Assembly: GCA_016946835.1 (NCBI GenBank)
Contig: JACVTC010000073.1
Coordinates: 239,501 to 303,500, forward strand
Reading direction: 5' to 3'
From: Neocallimastix lanati (nom. inval.)
Lineage: Eukaryota; Neocallimastigomycota; Neocallimastigomycetes; Neocallimastigales; Neocallimastigaceae
DNA length: 64,000 nt
Shown in pieces: positions 25,237 through 36,924 of this stretch (the stretch's first letter is position 1; every line of letters begins with the position of its first letter). The notes below the pieces were generated by a model that worked only from the letters and a program-made list of their open reading frames with translations, had not been told where the DNA came from and searched no databases. A program made the position numbers and the translations under genes.

Positions 25237-26274
25237 CTTGGTAGTATTTTTTCTTTTATAGTGCCTCGGCTTGTTGTTAATCAAAGCACTATTAACAACG
25301 TTATTATATTCTTGATTATTAAAGTCTTCATTTAACGCATTGCTTATAAAAGCATCTTGGTAGTCATAATCTTTTATTCCCGAACTGTTCGCCTCAACAT
25401 TATTTGAATAATTTTGTTTATGTTTATTTTTATATTTATTTTTATTTTTATTTTTATTTGTATTTTTGAATTTGCATGTATCAACCTTGTGCCCTAATTT
25501 ATGGCAAATGTAACATCTTGGAACCCTTTTCTTATTTTTGTATTCTTTATTGTAATTTTGATTACTAGTGGTTCCATTGGAATTGGAATATAAGCTGACT
25601 GATTTTATTTCTTGGTTTTGTTTATATGATTTGGATTCCCTTAACTCCTTTAGACGATTTATTGTTTTTATTGCCGATTCAGAGCATTCATTCCAATTGT
25701 TTTCATAAGCTAATATTCTAGTTCTTATTGCTAAATGAGTTGGTATTGAATTATAAAGATAATTAATCTTATCCCTATTTGATATACATTTGCCTAGGCT
25801 GGATAATTCATTAAATATTTTATTCATGTAGGATACATGCATTGAAATTGAGGTTTTATTTTCATCAAAATATAATTTATTTAATTCATTTTCTAAATAT
25901 TCTATTCTTTGTTGTTTTGAAAATGAATTGGTTTTAAATATTTTGTATGAGTTACTATAGATGAAATCTAAATTTTTCTTAATTTCATCTGAGATACTAT
26001 TATTGATTATTATTTTAGTATCATTATCCTTATCGATCATATCTTCTGTAACGTTTTTATCATATACATAATCTCTATCAAATTCAAAAGTTTTATAATC
26101 TTTTGAATCTCCTTTAATTGATGATTTGAGAATTATTTTTACTTCATCAGTATTAATATATTTATATAGCTTATGTTTAGCTAACAGTAAAAATAATTCT
26201 GTTCTCCATATTAAATAATTTTCATCATTTAATATGGTTTTAGTACTAATATTTTCAATAATTTCTTTTGACAT
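25228..26274 (-). CDS. copia Gag (capsid-nucleocapsid), 348 aa
   Basis: Starts at ATG 26274, 156 nt inside the 5' LTR boundary. The N-terminal part (NYLIWRTELFLLL, then YNSIPTHLAIRTRIL) has the pattern of the copia gag domain that forms the virus-like particle. A CCHC zinc knuckle, C-X2-C-X4-H-X4-C, uses C254, C257, H262 and C267 and should bind the element RNA. A Lys/Asn-rich tail follows. The frame ends at TAA 25228-25230, directly after CTT AGA, and the protease frame is +1 relative to it. The ORF is intact. Confidence 0.93.
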   Translation of the reverse strand: MSKEIIENISTKTILNDENYLIWRTELFLLLAKHKLYKYINTDEVKIILKSSIKGDSKDYKTFEFDRDYVYDKNVTEDMIDKDNDTKIIINNSISDEIKKNLDFIYSNSYKIFKTNSFSKQQRIEYLENELNKLYFDENKTSISMHVSYMNKIFNELSSLGKCISNRDKINYLYNSIPTHLAIRTRILAYENNWNECSESAIKTINRLKELRESKSYKQNQEIKSVSLYSNSNGTTSNQNYNKEYKNKKRVPRCYICHKLGHKVDTCKFKNTNKNKNKNKYKNKHKQNYSNNVEANSSGIKDYDYQDAFISNALNEDFNNQEYNNVVNSALINNKPRHYKRKNTTKLR

Positions 26275-26413
26275 AATAAAATTATTTGTTTAGATTTATA
26301 AGATATTTTAAAATTTTAAATATCAGTTTTTAGATGTTAAATATTAATTTTTAAAAATTCAAAATTTAAAAACAACACCTATAAACTATAATCTTTTAAA
26401 ATATATCGGTATT

Positions 26414-26430
26414 CCTGAGACTCTTAATCT
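26414..26430 (-). other. Primer-binding site for a tRNA-Lys(CUU) half molecule
   Basis: The plus strand reads CCTGAGACTCTTAATCT, and TGAGACTCTTAATCT is the anticodon arm of eukaryotic tRNA-Lys(CUU): stem TGAGA, loop CTCTTAA, then TCT. The element RNA is its complement. The site abuts the LTR with no gap. Drosophila copia is known to be primed by a 5' half of initiator tRNA cut in the anticodon stem; by analogy a tRNA-Lys cut near nucleotide 40 would prime here. No TGG for a tRNA 3' CCA end is present. Confidence 0.8.
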
Positions 26431-26753
26431 TTTAATACACTGCTTAAATTGATCAATTTCAATTTTATTCTTTAATAATTCCTTTTATTTTATTTAATAA
26501 GAATAATATATTAAAAATATCTTTTTAGTTAAATTACATGTATTAATATAAGATATAATTTAGTGTTACATTATATTAACGTATTTCGTTATTACTAAAC
26601 GCCACATTATATGCTATACTATTACATTAATTATAAATTATACTAATATTAATTATATATTTATAATTTTATATAAAATCAATATTAAATATATTTAAAT
26701 TATTTATTTTATTTTATTTTATTATTTAATAATATTAAACTTTATTTCTAACA
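26430..26753 (-). repeat. 5' LTR of the copia element
   Basis: 324 nt, identical by eye to 20116-20439. It carries the element promoter and its transcription start, but no TATA box can be singled out in the A/T sequence. It is followed on the host side by the target duplication GTTTA at 26754-26758. Confidence 0.95.
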
Positions 26754-26758
26754 GTTTA

Positions 26759-27727
26759 TTATTATGGTAATTTTTTTCTTACATACATATTTTAATTTAA
26801 TTTTTTAAATTAATTATATTATTTTATTTTTTATTTTTTAAATTTTTTTTTTAATATTTTAAATATTTTTATTTTTTTATATATATATTTTTTTTTATTT
26901 TTAAATGTTTAATATATATTATTTTTATTTATTTCTATCTTCTTCATGTACTAAATGTTATTATTTTCCTAATTAATTTTTATATGATATTATTATTTAA
27001 TTATTAAAAACTATATATTATATTATATATATAGATATAATTTGCAAATATATGTTTCTACTTTATAATTTATTGTTACATTTTTTAAATAATATCTTAT
27101 TATCTATTTATTTTTATTATTACTTTTTTTTTTATTTTAATTATTTAGTGATATAATAGAATTAATAAATATGTATATTTATTATTTTAATGTATTACAT
27201 AGAAATATATTTTAATGTATTACATAGAAATATATTTTAATGTTAATTAGATTTAACTCTTGTAATTATTATTTCTTAAAGTAAAGATTTTTATTATTTT
27301 TTGTCAAATATTTTAATTTTGTAAAAGATTAAATAATTAAAAATAAAAATTAATATATTTTTAATTAAAAATTTAAAGTTTTAAAAAATTTTTTTTTTTT
27401 TGGCATATATTATATTATAGTAAATTCAATATGGTCATTAATATATATTTATATGATTTATTATTTAATAAATAAACTTTATTTAATAATAATATAAAAA
27501 AATATTAAAAATAATTAAAAATGATAAAATATTGATCTAATAAAAAAAAAAAAACCTTATATCATTATTTAAAAAAGTTTTATGTAAGATCATAGTTAAA
27601 TATACATTTCTATATATGTATATATTTAAATTTATGTTATTTGTCATGTTATGAAAATTTTTTTATTTAAAAGAAATAAAAAAATAAACATTTAAAAAAT
27701 AATATTTAGTAATAATTATATACTAAT

Positions 27728-27765
<38 letters not shown>

Positions 27766-27913
27766 AAAAATAAATTAAAATTAAAATTCATTATCTTGTA
27801 TATATCTTAAGATTGTAGGGGGTATATTTATTATATTACATAATTAAAATAATAATATGTATATAAGAAAAAAAATAATAATAATAATACGAATAAAAAA
27901 AAATATTATTAAT
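26759..27913. other. Intergenic DNA
   Basis: A/T-rich DNA right of the insertion. It contains a duplicated 27-nt unit (ATTTTAATGTATTACATAGA) at about 27186-27243 and (TA)n at 27737-27760. No gene is seen; the 3' untranslated part of the next gene lies at its right end. Confidence 0.65.
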
Positions 27914-28195
27914 TTATCTAATATTATTATTATTATTCAAAGGTGAAGTAATATTTTTTCCATTATTTACTTTCGCTAAAACATTTTTATATGATTCAAT
28001 ATTTTCCTAATAAATATATATATATATATATATGATAATAATTAATTATAAAAAAATATATATATATATATAAGTATTAATTATAAATACTAATAAACAA
28101 ATATATATATATATATATATACCACTACAATATTTATATATTATATGTATTTATTTATTTATTAATTACATCATATTCCTCCATTTTATTCATTA

Positions 28196-28239
<44 letters not shown>

Positions 28240-31200
28240 AGACATTCCTGATCTAAACGTTTTGAATACTCTTGATAAATTTTTTTTTTAATTCAGTATT
28301 ATTACAATTGGGTGGAAGTGTTGGTGATGGTGATGGTGATGGTGATGTTGATGTTGATGAATTTAATAATGAAAGAGTTGAATAACTATTTATTTTTAAT
28401 GAAGAGGTAGTTACATTTTTATTATTATTTCTCTTTTGTTTCATACCATTGATTTTCAATGGGTTTTGATTTTTAAATATCAAAAATATTTACTGTAGAT
28501 GAAGAAATGGACGGAATTTTTGAACTTATATTAAGTTTCGGTGATTCATTCAAAGTACATTCTTTGGAAGATACATTATAGTTTTTTATATTTTCTTTAA
28601 TGGAGGAAGAATTTGTTATGGGATTAGATTTCAAGGTTGAATTATTAAGAATAGTTGGATGAGAAGTAGAAATAGATTGAAAATCTGTGAGATCTTCCAT
28701 ACCTGATGAAGATTTATTTGTACAGGTAAATATTGATGAAGGTGGTGAAATAGATGTAGAAATAGGTTTAAGTAGATCCATAATATATGGATTTGAACTT
28801 GAATTTAATGATAAAATTGTAGAAGACATTGATGGATTAACTTTTGTTTTATTTGTTGAATCTGTTTGAATTGTTAGATGTGAATTAAATTGAACAGGTA
28901 TATCATCCAAAAGTAAATTATTATTATTATTATTATTAGTATTACTATTTATATTAGTAGTAGTATTAGTAGGTGCATTGGTAGTATTAATAATGGGGTC
29001 TGTATTATTATTACTGCTTTCGCAATTATTATTATTACTGCTTTCGCAATTATTATTATTATTATTATTATTATTATTGTTGTTGTTGTTGTTGTTGTTA
29101 CTGCTAATGTTGTTATTTAATGTAGTATTTGTTAAAGATTTTTTCATTTGGGTTAAACTATCTATATTTTCAAAAGATGGTTTTAATTCAATTTTTATTG
29201 GATTAGTAGTCATAAAATCTTTAGTATTAATATGATTAGAGGAAAAGGATTGTTTTGAAAGGAAAGATGCTTGTGATTGAAGTTGACGAGTTTGAAATTT
29301 ATTTTGTTGTGGTTGGGGTTGCGAAGAAAGAATTGAATCAAAAGTATTCAGTGAAATTGATTTATTAGACTTATTTAAATTTTTAATCTGATTCATTTTA
29401 TATTCAAATTGACTTTTTAATCGAATGACAGCACGATAACATTTTGATTTAATTTCTGTCGTTAAACGATTGTATTCCATTGAATAATATGAATTTAATT
29501 TACATTTTTCAGTTTCAAATCGTCCTTGAAGCTGTTTTATCTTATGATATACTTCATTTTTAACTCTTTTACGAACCATTTTCTCTGTTAGGTATCTATC
29601 ATGTTTTATCCATTCATTTGATTCCACAGGGTACATTTGAATTATTTCTTCAAAAGTATAATAATTATCTTTTTTATCTTCATTACTATTAACACTATTT
29701 TTAAGGTGATCACCATTTTCATTTTCATTTTCATTTTCATTTTCATTTCTATTTCTATGACCATGATCATGATCATTATTATCCTCAATATCACTATGAT
29801 TATTATTCATAAATATAAAATTATCTAAGCCTAATTTTGCATTAAGAGTTTCATCATTAATATTAGTATTGATATTTGTATTAATGTTTGCATAACCACG
29901 AGTAGAAGTCACTAAAGAATTCATTGTTATCATTTCTTGACATTTCTTTAGTTGTTGATTTAATGACTTTATTTCAGATGATAAAGTTTCAGTTATAGCT
30001 TGTATTTCATATTGACATCTTTCTTTACAATTTTTTATTTCTTCTTGATATGCATTCTTTATTTTCATTAATTTATGATGAATATATTCATTGAAATTCT
30101 TTTTGGTGATAAGAGATTCAAAAATACTAATATCTTTTTTAAATATATCGATTTCATAATTTCTTTTTTGATATATACTATAAATACACTCTATAAAATT
30201 TTGTATTATAATAATTTCATTTTCAGTTGTGGCAAAATCGTAATGATTCTTTTCATTATCATCATCATCACCATCACCATCATCATCTCTATTAAGAATA
30301 GTTTCAATATAACTTGGAATAAGTTTAGAATTTTTATCATTATTTTTTAGGACATCGAATTTGATATTATTAACATTATCATTGCTATTATCATTATTAT
30401 TAGTGGTAGTGGTAGTACTAGTAGTAGTGTTTTTATTATTATTAGTATTATTATTATTATTTTTATTATTATTATTATTAATTTTAGTATTAAGGGTGGA
30501 AGTATTATTAAATTTATCCATAACTTCTATTTTTTCTTTCTCTTGAATAGTTTTTAGTAAAATTTTCATATTTTTAAAAATTTTATATATTGTTTTCTGA
30601 TAGTGTTTCATCAATTTATTTTCCTTACTGTTTACATCTTGAGGATTTATTTCAATTTTTTTTTGGTCAGGATTTAAAAGATCAGGATTTGATTTTTCGA
30701 AAATCGTATTAAATGGTTGATTAAAATCATTAAATAAAGGTTTCATTTTTTGGGATTCTATTTTCAATTTTAATTTTCCAACGATGGTTTCTAGTTGTCG
30801 GTTTTTTTCTTTTACGGTATTATATTTTTCAGTCAAACTATTTTGTTCCGTTTTTTGATTTTGATATTTATAATTTAATTTTTCAAAGCTTTGTTTTTGT
30901 TTTTGATATTGTTCACGTATACGATTTATCTCTTCATTTTGATTTTGATTAATCTTTTCAAGTTGTTTAGTTTGTACTAACTGTTCCTTAATTTTTAATT
31001 CAACATCCTTTTTTTGTTTTTGATATAGTTCAATTTGATGATTAAATTGTTTTATATCATTATTTCGTAGTTGAATTACATTCTTTAATTCTGTTAATTC
31101 ATCTTTCTGTTTTTGAATTACACTATTTAATTGGTTTATTTCCTTTGTTTGTTGTTGATTTGTTCGAACTAATATTTCAATTTCACTATTTTTACTATTG

Positions 31201-31717
31201 ATTAATTTATTTAGGTTATTTAATTCATTCTGTTGTTTTTTTACTGCGTTATTCAAAAGGGTATTATCTTTTTGCTCTTTTTGTAATACATCATTAATTT
31301 GACTATTTCGACTCTCCTGCTTTTTTATTTCATTATTCAATTTTGTTATAATATTTTCTTTTTTCTGTAGTTCATCACTATACTTTCTAGATTCTAGACT
31401 ATAATTTTTAATACTTGTTTTTAAATTTAATATTTCTTTAACCTGATCTTGAAATTTCAGCTTTAAATTATCATTTTCTTCTTTTTGAAGATTAAATTTC
31501 TTTCTTAAGTTTTCTAATTCAATTTTATATTTCTGAAGGTTGTTATTAATAACTTTAATATCATTATTATATAAATTTTCTTTTGTTATCAATCCATTAT
31601 TATATTTTTGACAAAGAATTTCTTTTTCTTTTTCTTTTTCTTTTTGAATATTCTGAATTTGAATTTGATATTCCATTTCTTTTTCTTTTTCTCTTTCCTA
31701 TTTATATAATATAATAA

Positions 31718-31768
<51 letters not shown>

Positions 31769-32421
31769 AAATGAAAATTAATTTAAATAAATTATATATT
31801 AGTTATATTATAATTACTATATAAGTATATATTTATTAAAATGAAAATATGAATCCATTAATATTAACCTTCGTTGAATATATTGTATTTTCATATGGAT
31901 TTTGATTTTCATTTATTCCTTTTTCTTTTTAAAAAGTCATTTAGAAATATAATTAATATATTATATTATTATTTTATTTTTATTATATTTTTTTAATTAT
32001 TTTATTATTTTATTATTTTTTTATTTTTTTGTTTCTTTATTTTTTTTTTTTATTTTTTATTTTTTATTTTTTTTTTTTATTGATTTTATTTTATTTTAAT
32101 ACTAAAATAATATAATATTATAGATATTTTTTATTAAATATAATTACCTAAATGGTTTTTTAATTCACTTTTTCCTAATAATAAATTATTGCCTAATTCC
32201 TTCTTCAATGGTTGAATTTCATTTATCGATTGGTAATGTATTTTATTATAATTTCCAAGAAATAATGAATTTTCAATATGAATATCTGGTAATAATTCCA
32301 TATTATTATTTAAAAAATTATTTTTTTTGTTATCATTAATGATTGTTGTAGTAGTGATAGTAGTAGAATTCGATGAACTTGCTGGTTTAGACTGAACTTC
32401 ATTATAAGATGTTATAGTTAA

Positions 32422-32488
<67 letters not shown>

Positions 32489-33408
32489 ATATTGCTACAT
32501 TTGTTATTATTATTGTTATTAATGTTATTAATAGAATTATTCACCATATTATTATTATTATTTTTTGAAATTCCAATATTATCAGTACCATTTAATTTTT
32601 TCATATCTTCCATATCACTAAATTCAATCTTAATTTCACTTTCTGAAAAGTGGTCATAATTTTCTACACTATTAAGCATAAATCCTTTTTGAACATTATT
32701 AAAATTTTTATTATTGGAATCTATCATATAATTATCGTATTTTTCTAATGAATTTGTAAATTGATTTGAACATTTTATTATATTTTCTGATAAAGATGAT
32801 GTATTATAGTCCAATTTAACAGTAGAGGCTGTTTTTGTTAAATTATTAAAATTTAGGGTATCTTGGTTGTTTGAAGTAATTTTTGATATATCATTTACAT
32901 TCATATTACTATTAACATTTATATTACTGACATTAACATTAATATTTGTTATAGAATTAACATTTTTATTAATTATCAAATTTTCATTATCATTACTGTC
33001 TGAGTCAGTAATAAGAATTTTATTTTCATTTTTATTTATATTATCTAAAATGTAAGCTGGATTTTCTTGAATATTTAAATAGTTAGAATTAGGTATATAT
33101 TTTTTTGGTGAATTTGTTGTAAAAGGATTTATATTTATAAGGGAATTATCAAAATTGGTATCAGCTTCAAATTTCAAAGAAGAAATTTCTTCAAATTTAT
33201 TATTTGATAATGAAAGGTCAAAATTTAATGTATTATTTAAACCATTTAAATGTGAATTTTGCTTATTTTGCATATCAAAATCTAAATCTCCTAATAATTC
33301 TGTTAAATTGTTACCAATAGAAAAATTTGGACTTTCCTTTTGTATATTAATTTCATATGCCATATGTTTATTTTCGTCATTATAATCACCAACAGAATTG
33401 AAAAGCAT
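27914..33408 (-). CDS. Very large Asn-rich coiled-coil protein, multi-exon, about 1570 aa
   Basis: What looks like two ORFs (33408-32134 and 31676-28473) is one gene. Exon 1, 33408-32148, ends TTA G|GTAATT. Exon 2 is 31924-31869, exon 3 starts 31697, and the last exon is 28006-27914. All phases agree and the sum is divisible by 3. Exon 1 encodes about 420 low-complexity Asn/Ser-rich residues. Exon 3 encodes a long Gln/Glu/Lys coiled coil (about 330 residues), poly-Asn blocks, a second helical region and a Ser/Thr-rich tail. Within exon 3 the frame meets TAA at 28473; an in-frame 225-nt intron, 28493-28269, would bypass it. A run of 40 A then encodes 13 Lys in frame. There is no membrane segment or catalytic motif; function unknown. 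Confidence 0.75.
28007..28169 (-). other. Last intron of the large coiled-coil gene
   Basis: Donor GAT|GTAATTAAT and acceptor TTTATTAG|GAAAAT, phase 0, 163 nt, with long (TA)n inside. The joined exon continues ENIESYKNVLAKVNNGKN and stops at TAA 27914-27916. The upstream side is in frame only because the poly-A run at 28199-28238 is exactly 40 nt. Confidence 0.75.
28269..28493 (-). other. Coding-like segment that must be skipped or read in another frame
   Basis: In the main frame ACA|GTAAAT is followed after six codons by TAA. In a second frame the same DNA is open and coding-like, with Ser-Pro and Ser-Thr repeats (STSTSPSPSPSPTLPP). A cut from GTAAAT (28493) to AAGAG (28269) removes 225 nt = 75 codons and rejoins the main frame. 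The acceptor is weak, and the GC content is higher than in other introns. Alternatives are two compensating 1-nt shifts in homopolymers (T5 near 28485, A10 at 28280-28289) or a retained intron that truncates the protein. Confidence 0.45.
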
Positions 33409-34752
33409 ACTTTTATTATTATGTAAGTTAAAGAAAATAATAATAATTATAAATACTAAATAACTATTTTGAAAAGTCTTTTTTTTTTTTTTTATATAAA
33501 TATATACTAATAATTGTTTTCCATATAATTATTCTTGAGTTTGTCATTTATTAAAAAAAATAATAATAATAAAAAGTTCTTATATAATTATATACATTAA
33601 AATTACCATATTAAATAAAAGTTATAATTATTTAGTTTTATTAAAAAAGTACTATTAATAGATATTTACCAAATAAAAGAAAAAAATAAAAAAAAAAAAG
33701 AAAAGAAAAGAAAAAAATATAATAAAACTAAATTAATATATATATATCTATATCATTTATATATAATAAAACCATTTATTTTAACAGAAACTAAATAGAA
33801 TTAAAAAATAATAAATTTCAATTTAAAATATAATTAATATATGAAGTAGTTTTATAATTAATATTCAATAATAAATTTAATAATTTTACTATATTTATAT
33901 AATTTAATTCATTTTGTCATAATATAAAAACAATTAAAATACTGCTTAAATTTATTTTATTTTTTTATTAATAGTAATAATAATTATGTTCTTGGTTGTA
34001 AGTTTTGGATTTACGAAATATTAACGCGCGTTATTTTAATTTATTACTTTTTAATTATATACCTGTTTTAATAAAAATTATTATACTTCTTTATAATCAT
34101 AATTTTTTAAATAATTTTAATATAAATTCAATTTATTTAATATATGCTATTAATATGTGTTATGTATAATATATATAAAATTTACTTTATAATTTTTGTG
34201 ATTCAACTTTATAAATTTTAAAATTATTTATTTATAAATTAAATTATTTTTTTTACACATATCACAATCAATTATTTCTATAATTTTTTTTTTTTTATTG
34301 AAATTTTCATTTTGTAATTGGAAAGAGAAAAGAATTTTAAATATCTCAGATTATTATCCTACAAATAATAAATTAATAATAGTTTAAATAAGTTTAAATT
34401 ATCAAAATAAAGTTGAACATATTTTTTTGGTATGAGAAATTTTTAAAGGAATTTGATTTTTGAAATTTATTAAAAAGATTCTTAAATCTTTATATGAAGT
34501 TTTTACAATCATTATTAATTTATTTTAATTAATTCTAAGTTTTAAACATTTTTCTATATCAAGATTATACGCTTTAGCTATTTTTATACATAATAATTAT
34601 AACCTATTATATTTATTTTTTTGAATAATATTTTTTAATTTTATTTAAACAATTGGAAAAATATTAATCTACTAAAATTTACTACTTTTCTTAATAACTA
34701 ACTAACTAACTATTTAAATAAATAAATAAATAGATAAATAAATAATAAATAA

Positions 34753-34791
<39 letters not shown>

Positions 34792-35207
34792 AAAAAATAG
34801 ATAAAAAAATAGAATTAAATTTTTAGTTGTCTAGTTTTTCATCAATAAATATTAAAAGAAAATTATATATATGATTGATGAATTAAATTTTATCACTGAT
34901 ATACAATATAAATCAATTTAATATTATTGAAGTCAAAATTTAAATTAACCAAAGTACTATTATATTAATAAAATGGTTTCAATCAACGATATTTAAAAAA
35001 ATAATTATAAAAAAAAAAAAGACTTTATATAAAACAATGTCCCTTAAATCAACATTATGTTCTTTAGATAAAATTTCTGTTGTGTAAAGAATAACTATTT
35101 TAATTAATATTAAGAGTATAACAAAGAAATAAAAAAACTTTTCTTTGTATATCAATGTGTCTCTGACTTTTTTTTTATAACTCTATAATTCAAAAAAGTA
35201 TCCTCTT
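33409..35207. other. Intergenic DNA upstream of the large coiled-coil gene
   Basis: A/T-rich. The perfect palindrome TAACGCGCGTTA at 34022-34033 is the only CpG cluster and lies 614 nt upstream of the ATG at 33408. Long poly-A near 34751-34789. No gene seen. Confidence 0.6.
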
Positions 35208-35435
35208 TCAAGCTTTTAATGATTTGTTTAGCATTGTGTAATCCACTTTCTTAACTATATAAGAAATATGATATTCTGAACTTCATAGAAAAAAATCTTT
35301 TAAACATTTCTGTTTCCTAGTTATATTAATAATAGCGACTAGTAATAAAGTAATAATGTATATATATTTTTTCTTCTTTATATTAGGAATTGAATAAATT
35401 TATTAAATTGAAAAATTTATATTAATATTAAAAAA

Positions 35436-35482
<47 letters not shown>

Positions 35483-35628
35483 ATTAAAAATAAAAAAAAA
35501 AAAATACTTTTGAGAGATAATGAGCCTCTCGTTCTTCCTATTTTTCGTTGATTACTCCTTGAATTAAGATTATCATTTGAATCTGTATTTGAGTTTCTTT
35601 TGACTTTAATATCTTTTTTTTTTTTCAT
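35208..35628 (-). CDS. Possible small two-exon gene, 55 aa
   Basis: Exon 1, 35628-35508, encodes a Lys/Ser/Asn-rich stretch with RKIGRTRGSLSLK and ends AAA A|GTATTT. Exon 2, 35254-35208, follows acceptor TTCTTATATAG and reads IKKVDYTMLNKSLKA then TGA. The phases match and the total is 56 codons. The ORF as first seen in the genome runs on past the donor into (AAAT)n repeats, which is unlikely to be real. The protein would be small and basic, possibly nucleic-acid binding. It resembles nothing I know, and the exon pair could be coincidence. Confidence 0.35.
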
Positions 35629-36294
35629 TTTTTATTTTTTATTTTATTTTTAAATTTAAATTAAAAATACCTTTTTTTTTTTTTTTATTTTTTTTTTTAT
35701 AATATTATAATAAAAAACAATATATGAACTATTACAATGTTTAATTTTTGTAAATTAATTATTTAGAAGGTATTATTTATGTATTAAAATTAAATCTTTA
35801 ACACATATAATCTTTAATTTTCAATAAAATAATAAAATTATCATATTATTAATTATTCATATAAATACTTCAATTATTATTATTATAATAAAATAATTGT
35901 TTATTTTATTTATTTTTTTTTTTTTTTATTATTATTTTTTTTTACTTTAATATAAAAGAAATTAAACTATTTATTTTGAATATACTAAAATTTTACATAT
36001 TAAATTTACTATTATTATATATTATATTTTTAAAATTAAAAATAAAAAATACTTTAAAGTACTAAAAAAAAAAAAAAAAAAAAACATTAAATTTTATATA
36101 TATATCTAATTTTAAATATTTATAATAATTAATAATTTATCTTTTTAATTTTTTTACAGAAAAATTAATAAAAAAAAAAAAAATACATATTTTTTTTATT
36201 TTTTATTTTTAAACGTAACAACGAGATTTTATAACTGATAATATAAAATATCATTTCGGTAATGAATTTTGGTTTTTAAATAATTATATTTCTA
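35629..36294. other. Intergenic DNA
   Basis: A/T-rich with poly-T runs at 35672-35700 and 35910-35945 and poly-A at 36064-36084. No gene seen. Confidence 0.65.
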
Positions 36295-36770
36295 TTAGTT
36301 GTTAGTATCATTTTTTTGTTCATCATCACCTCCACCTAGTCCTCCAAAGAGTTTAACTAATAGAGTTTTTATAAAATGATTAATAATGTATTATTATTTA
36401 ATTATTTCAAATTTAATAATACTCTTCTATACATACTTAAGATAAATAAGATAATTAAACCAACAATAACACCAAGAATAATCTTTAATTTCATATCCTT
36501 CCACCACATTTGTTTTCTAACTCTGTTAGCTCCTCTTTTAAAGTTAGAAGATTGTTGTTGAAGGTCCTCTAATTATATTTTTTTTTTTTAATTCATAATT
36601 TTAAATACCTTAATATTATCTTTCTTAGATACACTTCAATCAAAATTATATAACTTACCAGTTTTAACTTGTAAGGTATCCAATCTTTCACCTCTATCCA
36701 TAACCTTTTGGATGTTGTCTTGCATAATTCCAACAACTTCATCAACCTACATATTTAATATTTCCAATGA

Positions 36771-36825
<55 letters not shown>

Positions 36826-36924
36826 TATTCATAAATATTTTATTCATTTTAAATTATGTTTATATTTATTATTAATATTTTAAAAGATATTACTTGTTGT
36901 TGGACTTGTTGAGCCTTGTCAGAC
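36295..36924 (-). CDS. R-SNARE synaptobrevin/VAMP (SNC-like), about 104 aa
   Basis: A vesicle SNARE that zips with syntaxin/SNAP25-type partners to fuse exocytic or endosomal vesicles. Visible exons are 36924-36894, 36746-36659, 36568-36437 and 36356-36295, with donors GTAATA, GTAAGT and GTATGT. The SNARE motif holds [19 protein letters not shown], with the zero-layer arginine in DRGE. It is followed by [20 protein letters not shown], the conserved juxtamembrane region, one membrane helix ([15 protein letters not shown]) and a short Gly/Asp tail. The first visible exon begins with a single base before SDKAQQ, so the start lies upstream. Either ATG is itself split by an intron (AT|G), giving MSDKAQQ, or there is a tiny first exon; ATGAATAGAAA|GTAAAT near 37455 has the right phase. 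Confidence 0.9.

Noticed and set aside
28253-28483. Separate 76-codon gene on the minus strand
   Set aside because: Its apparent start is a TTG inside the coiled-coil gene and it lies wholly within that gene; treated as an alternative frame or intron of the larger gene.
35130-35335. Longer second exon with ESGLHNAKQIIKSLKEDTFL at the small gene
   Set aside because: It needs reading through a TAA and has no donor or acceptor consistent with exon 1; the short exon at 35254-35208 fits phase better.
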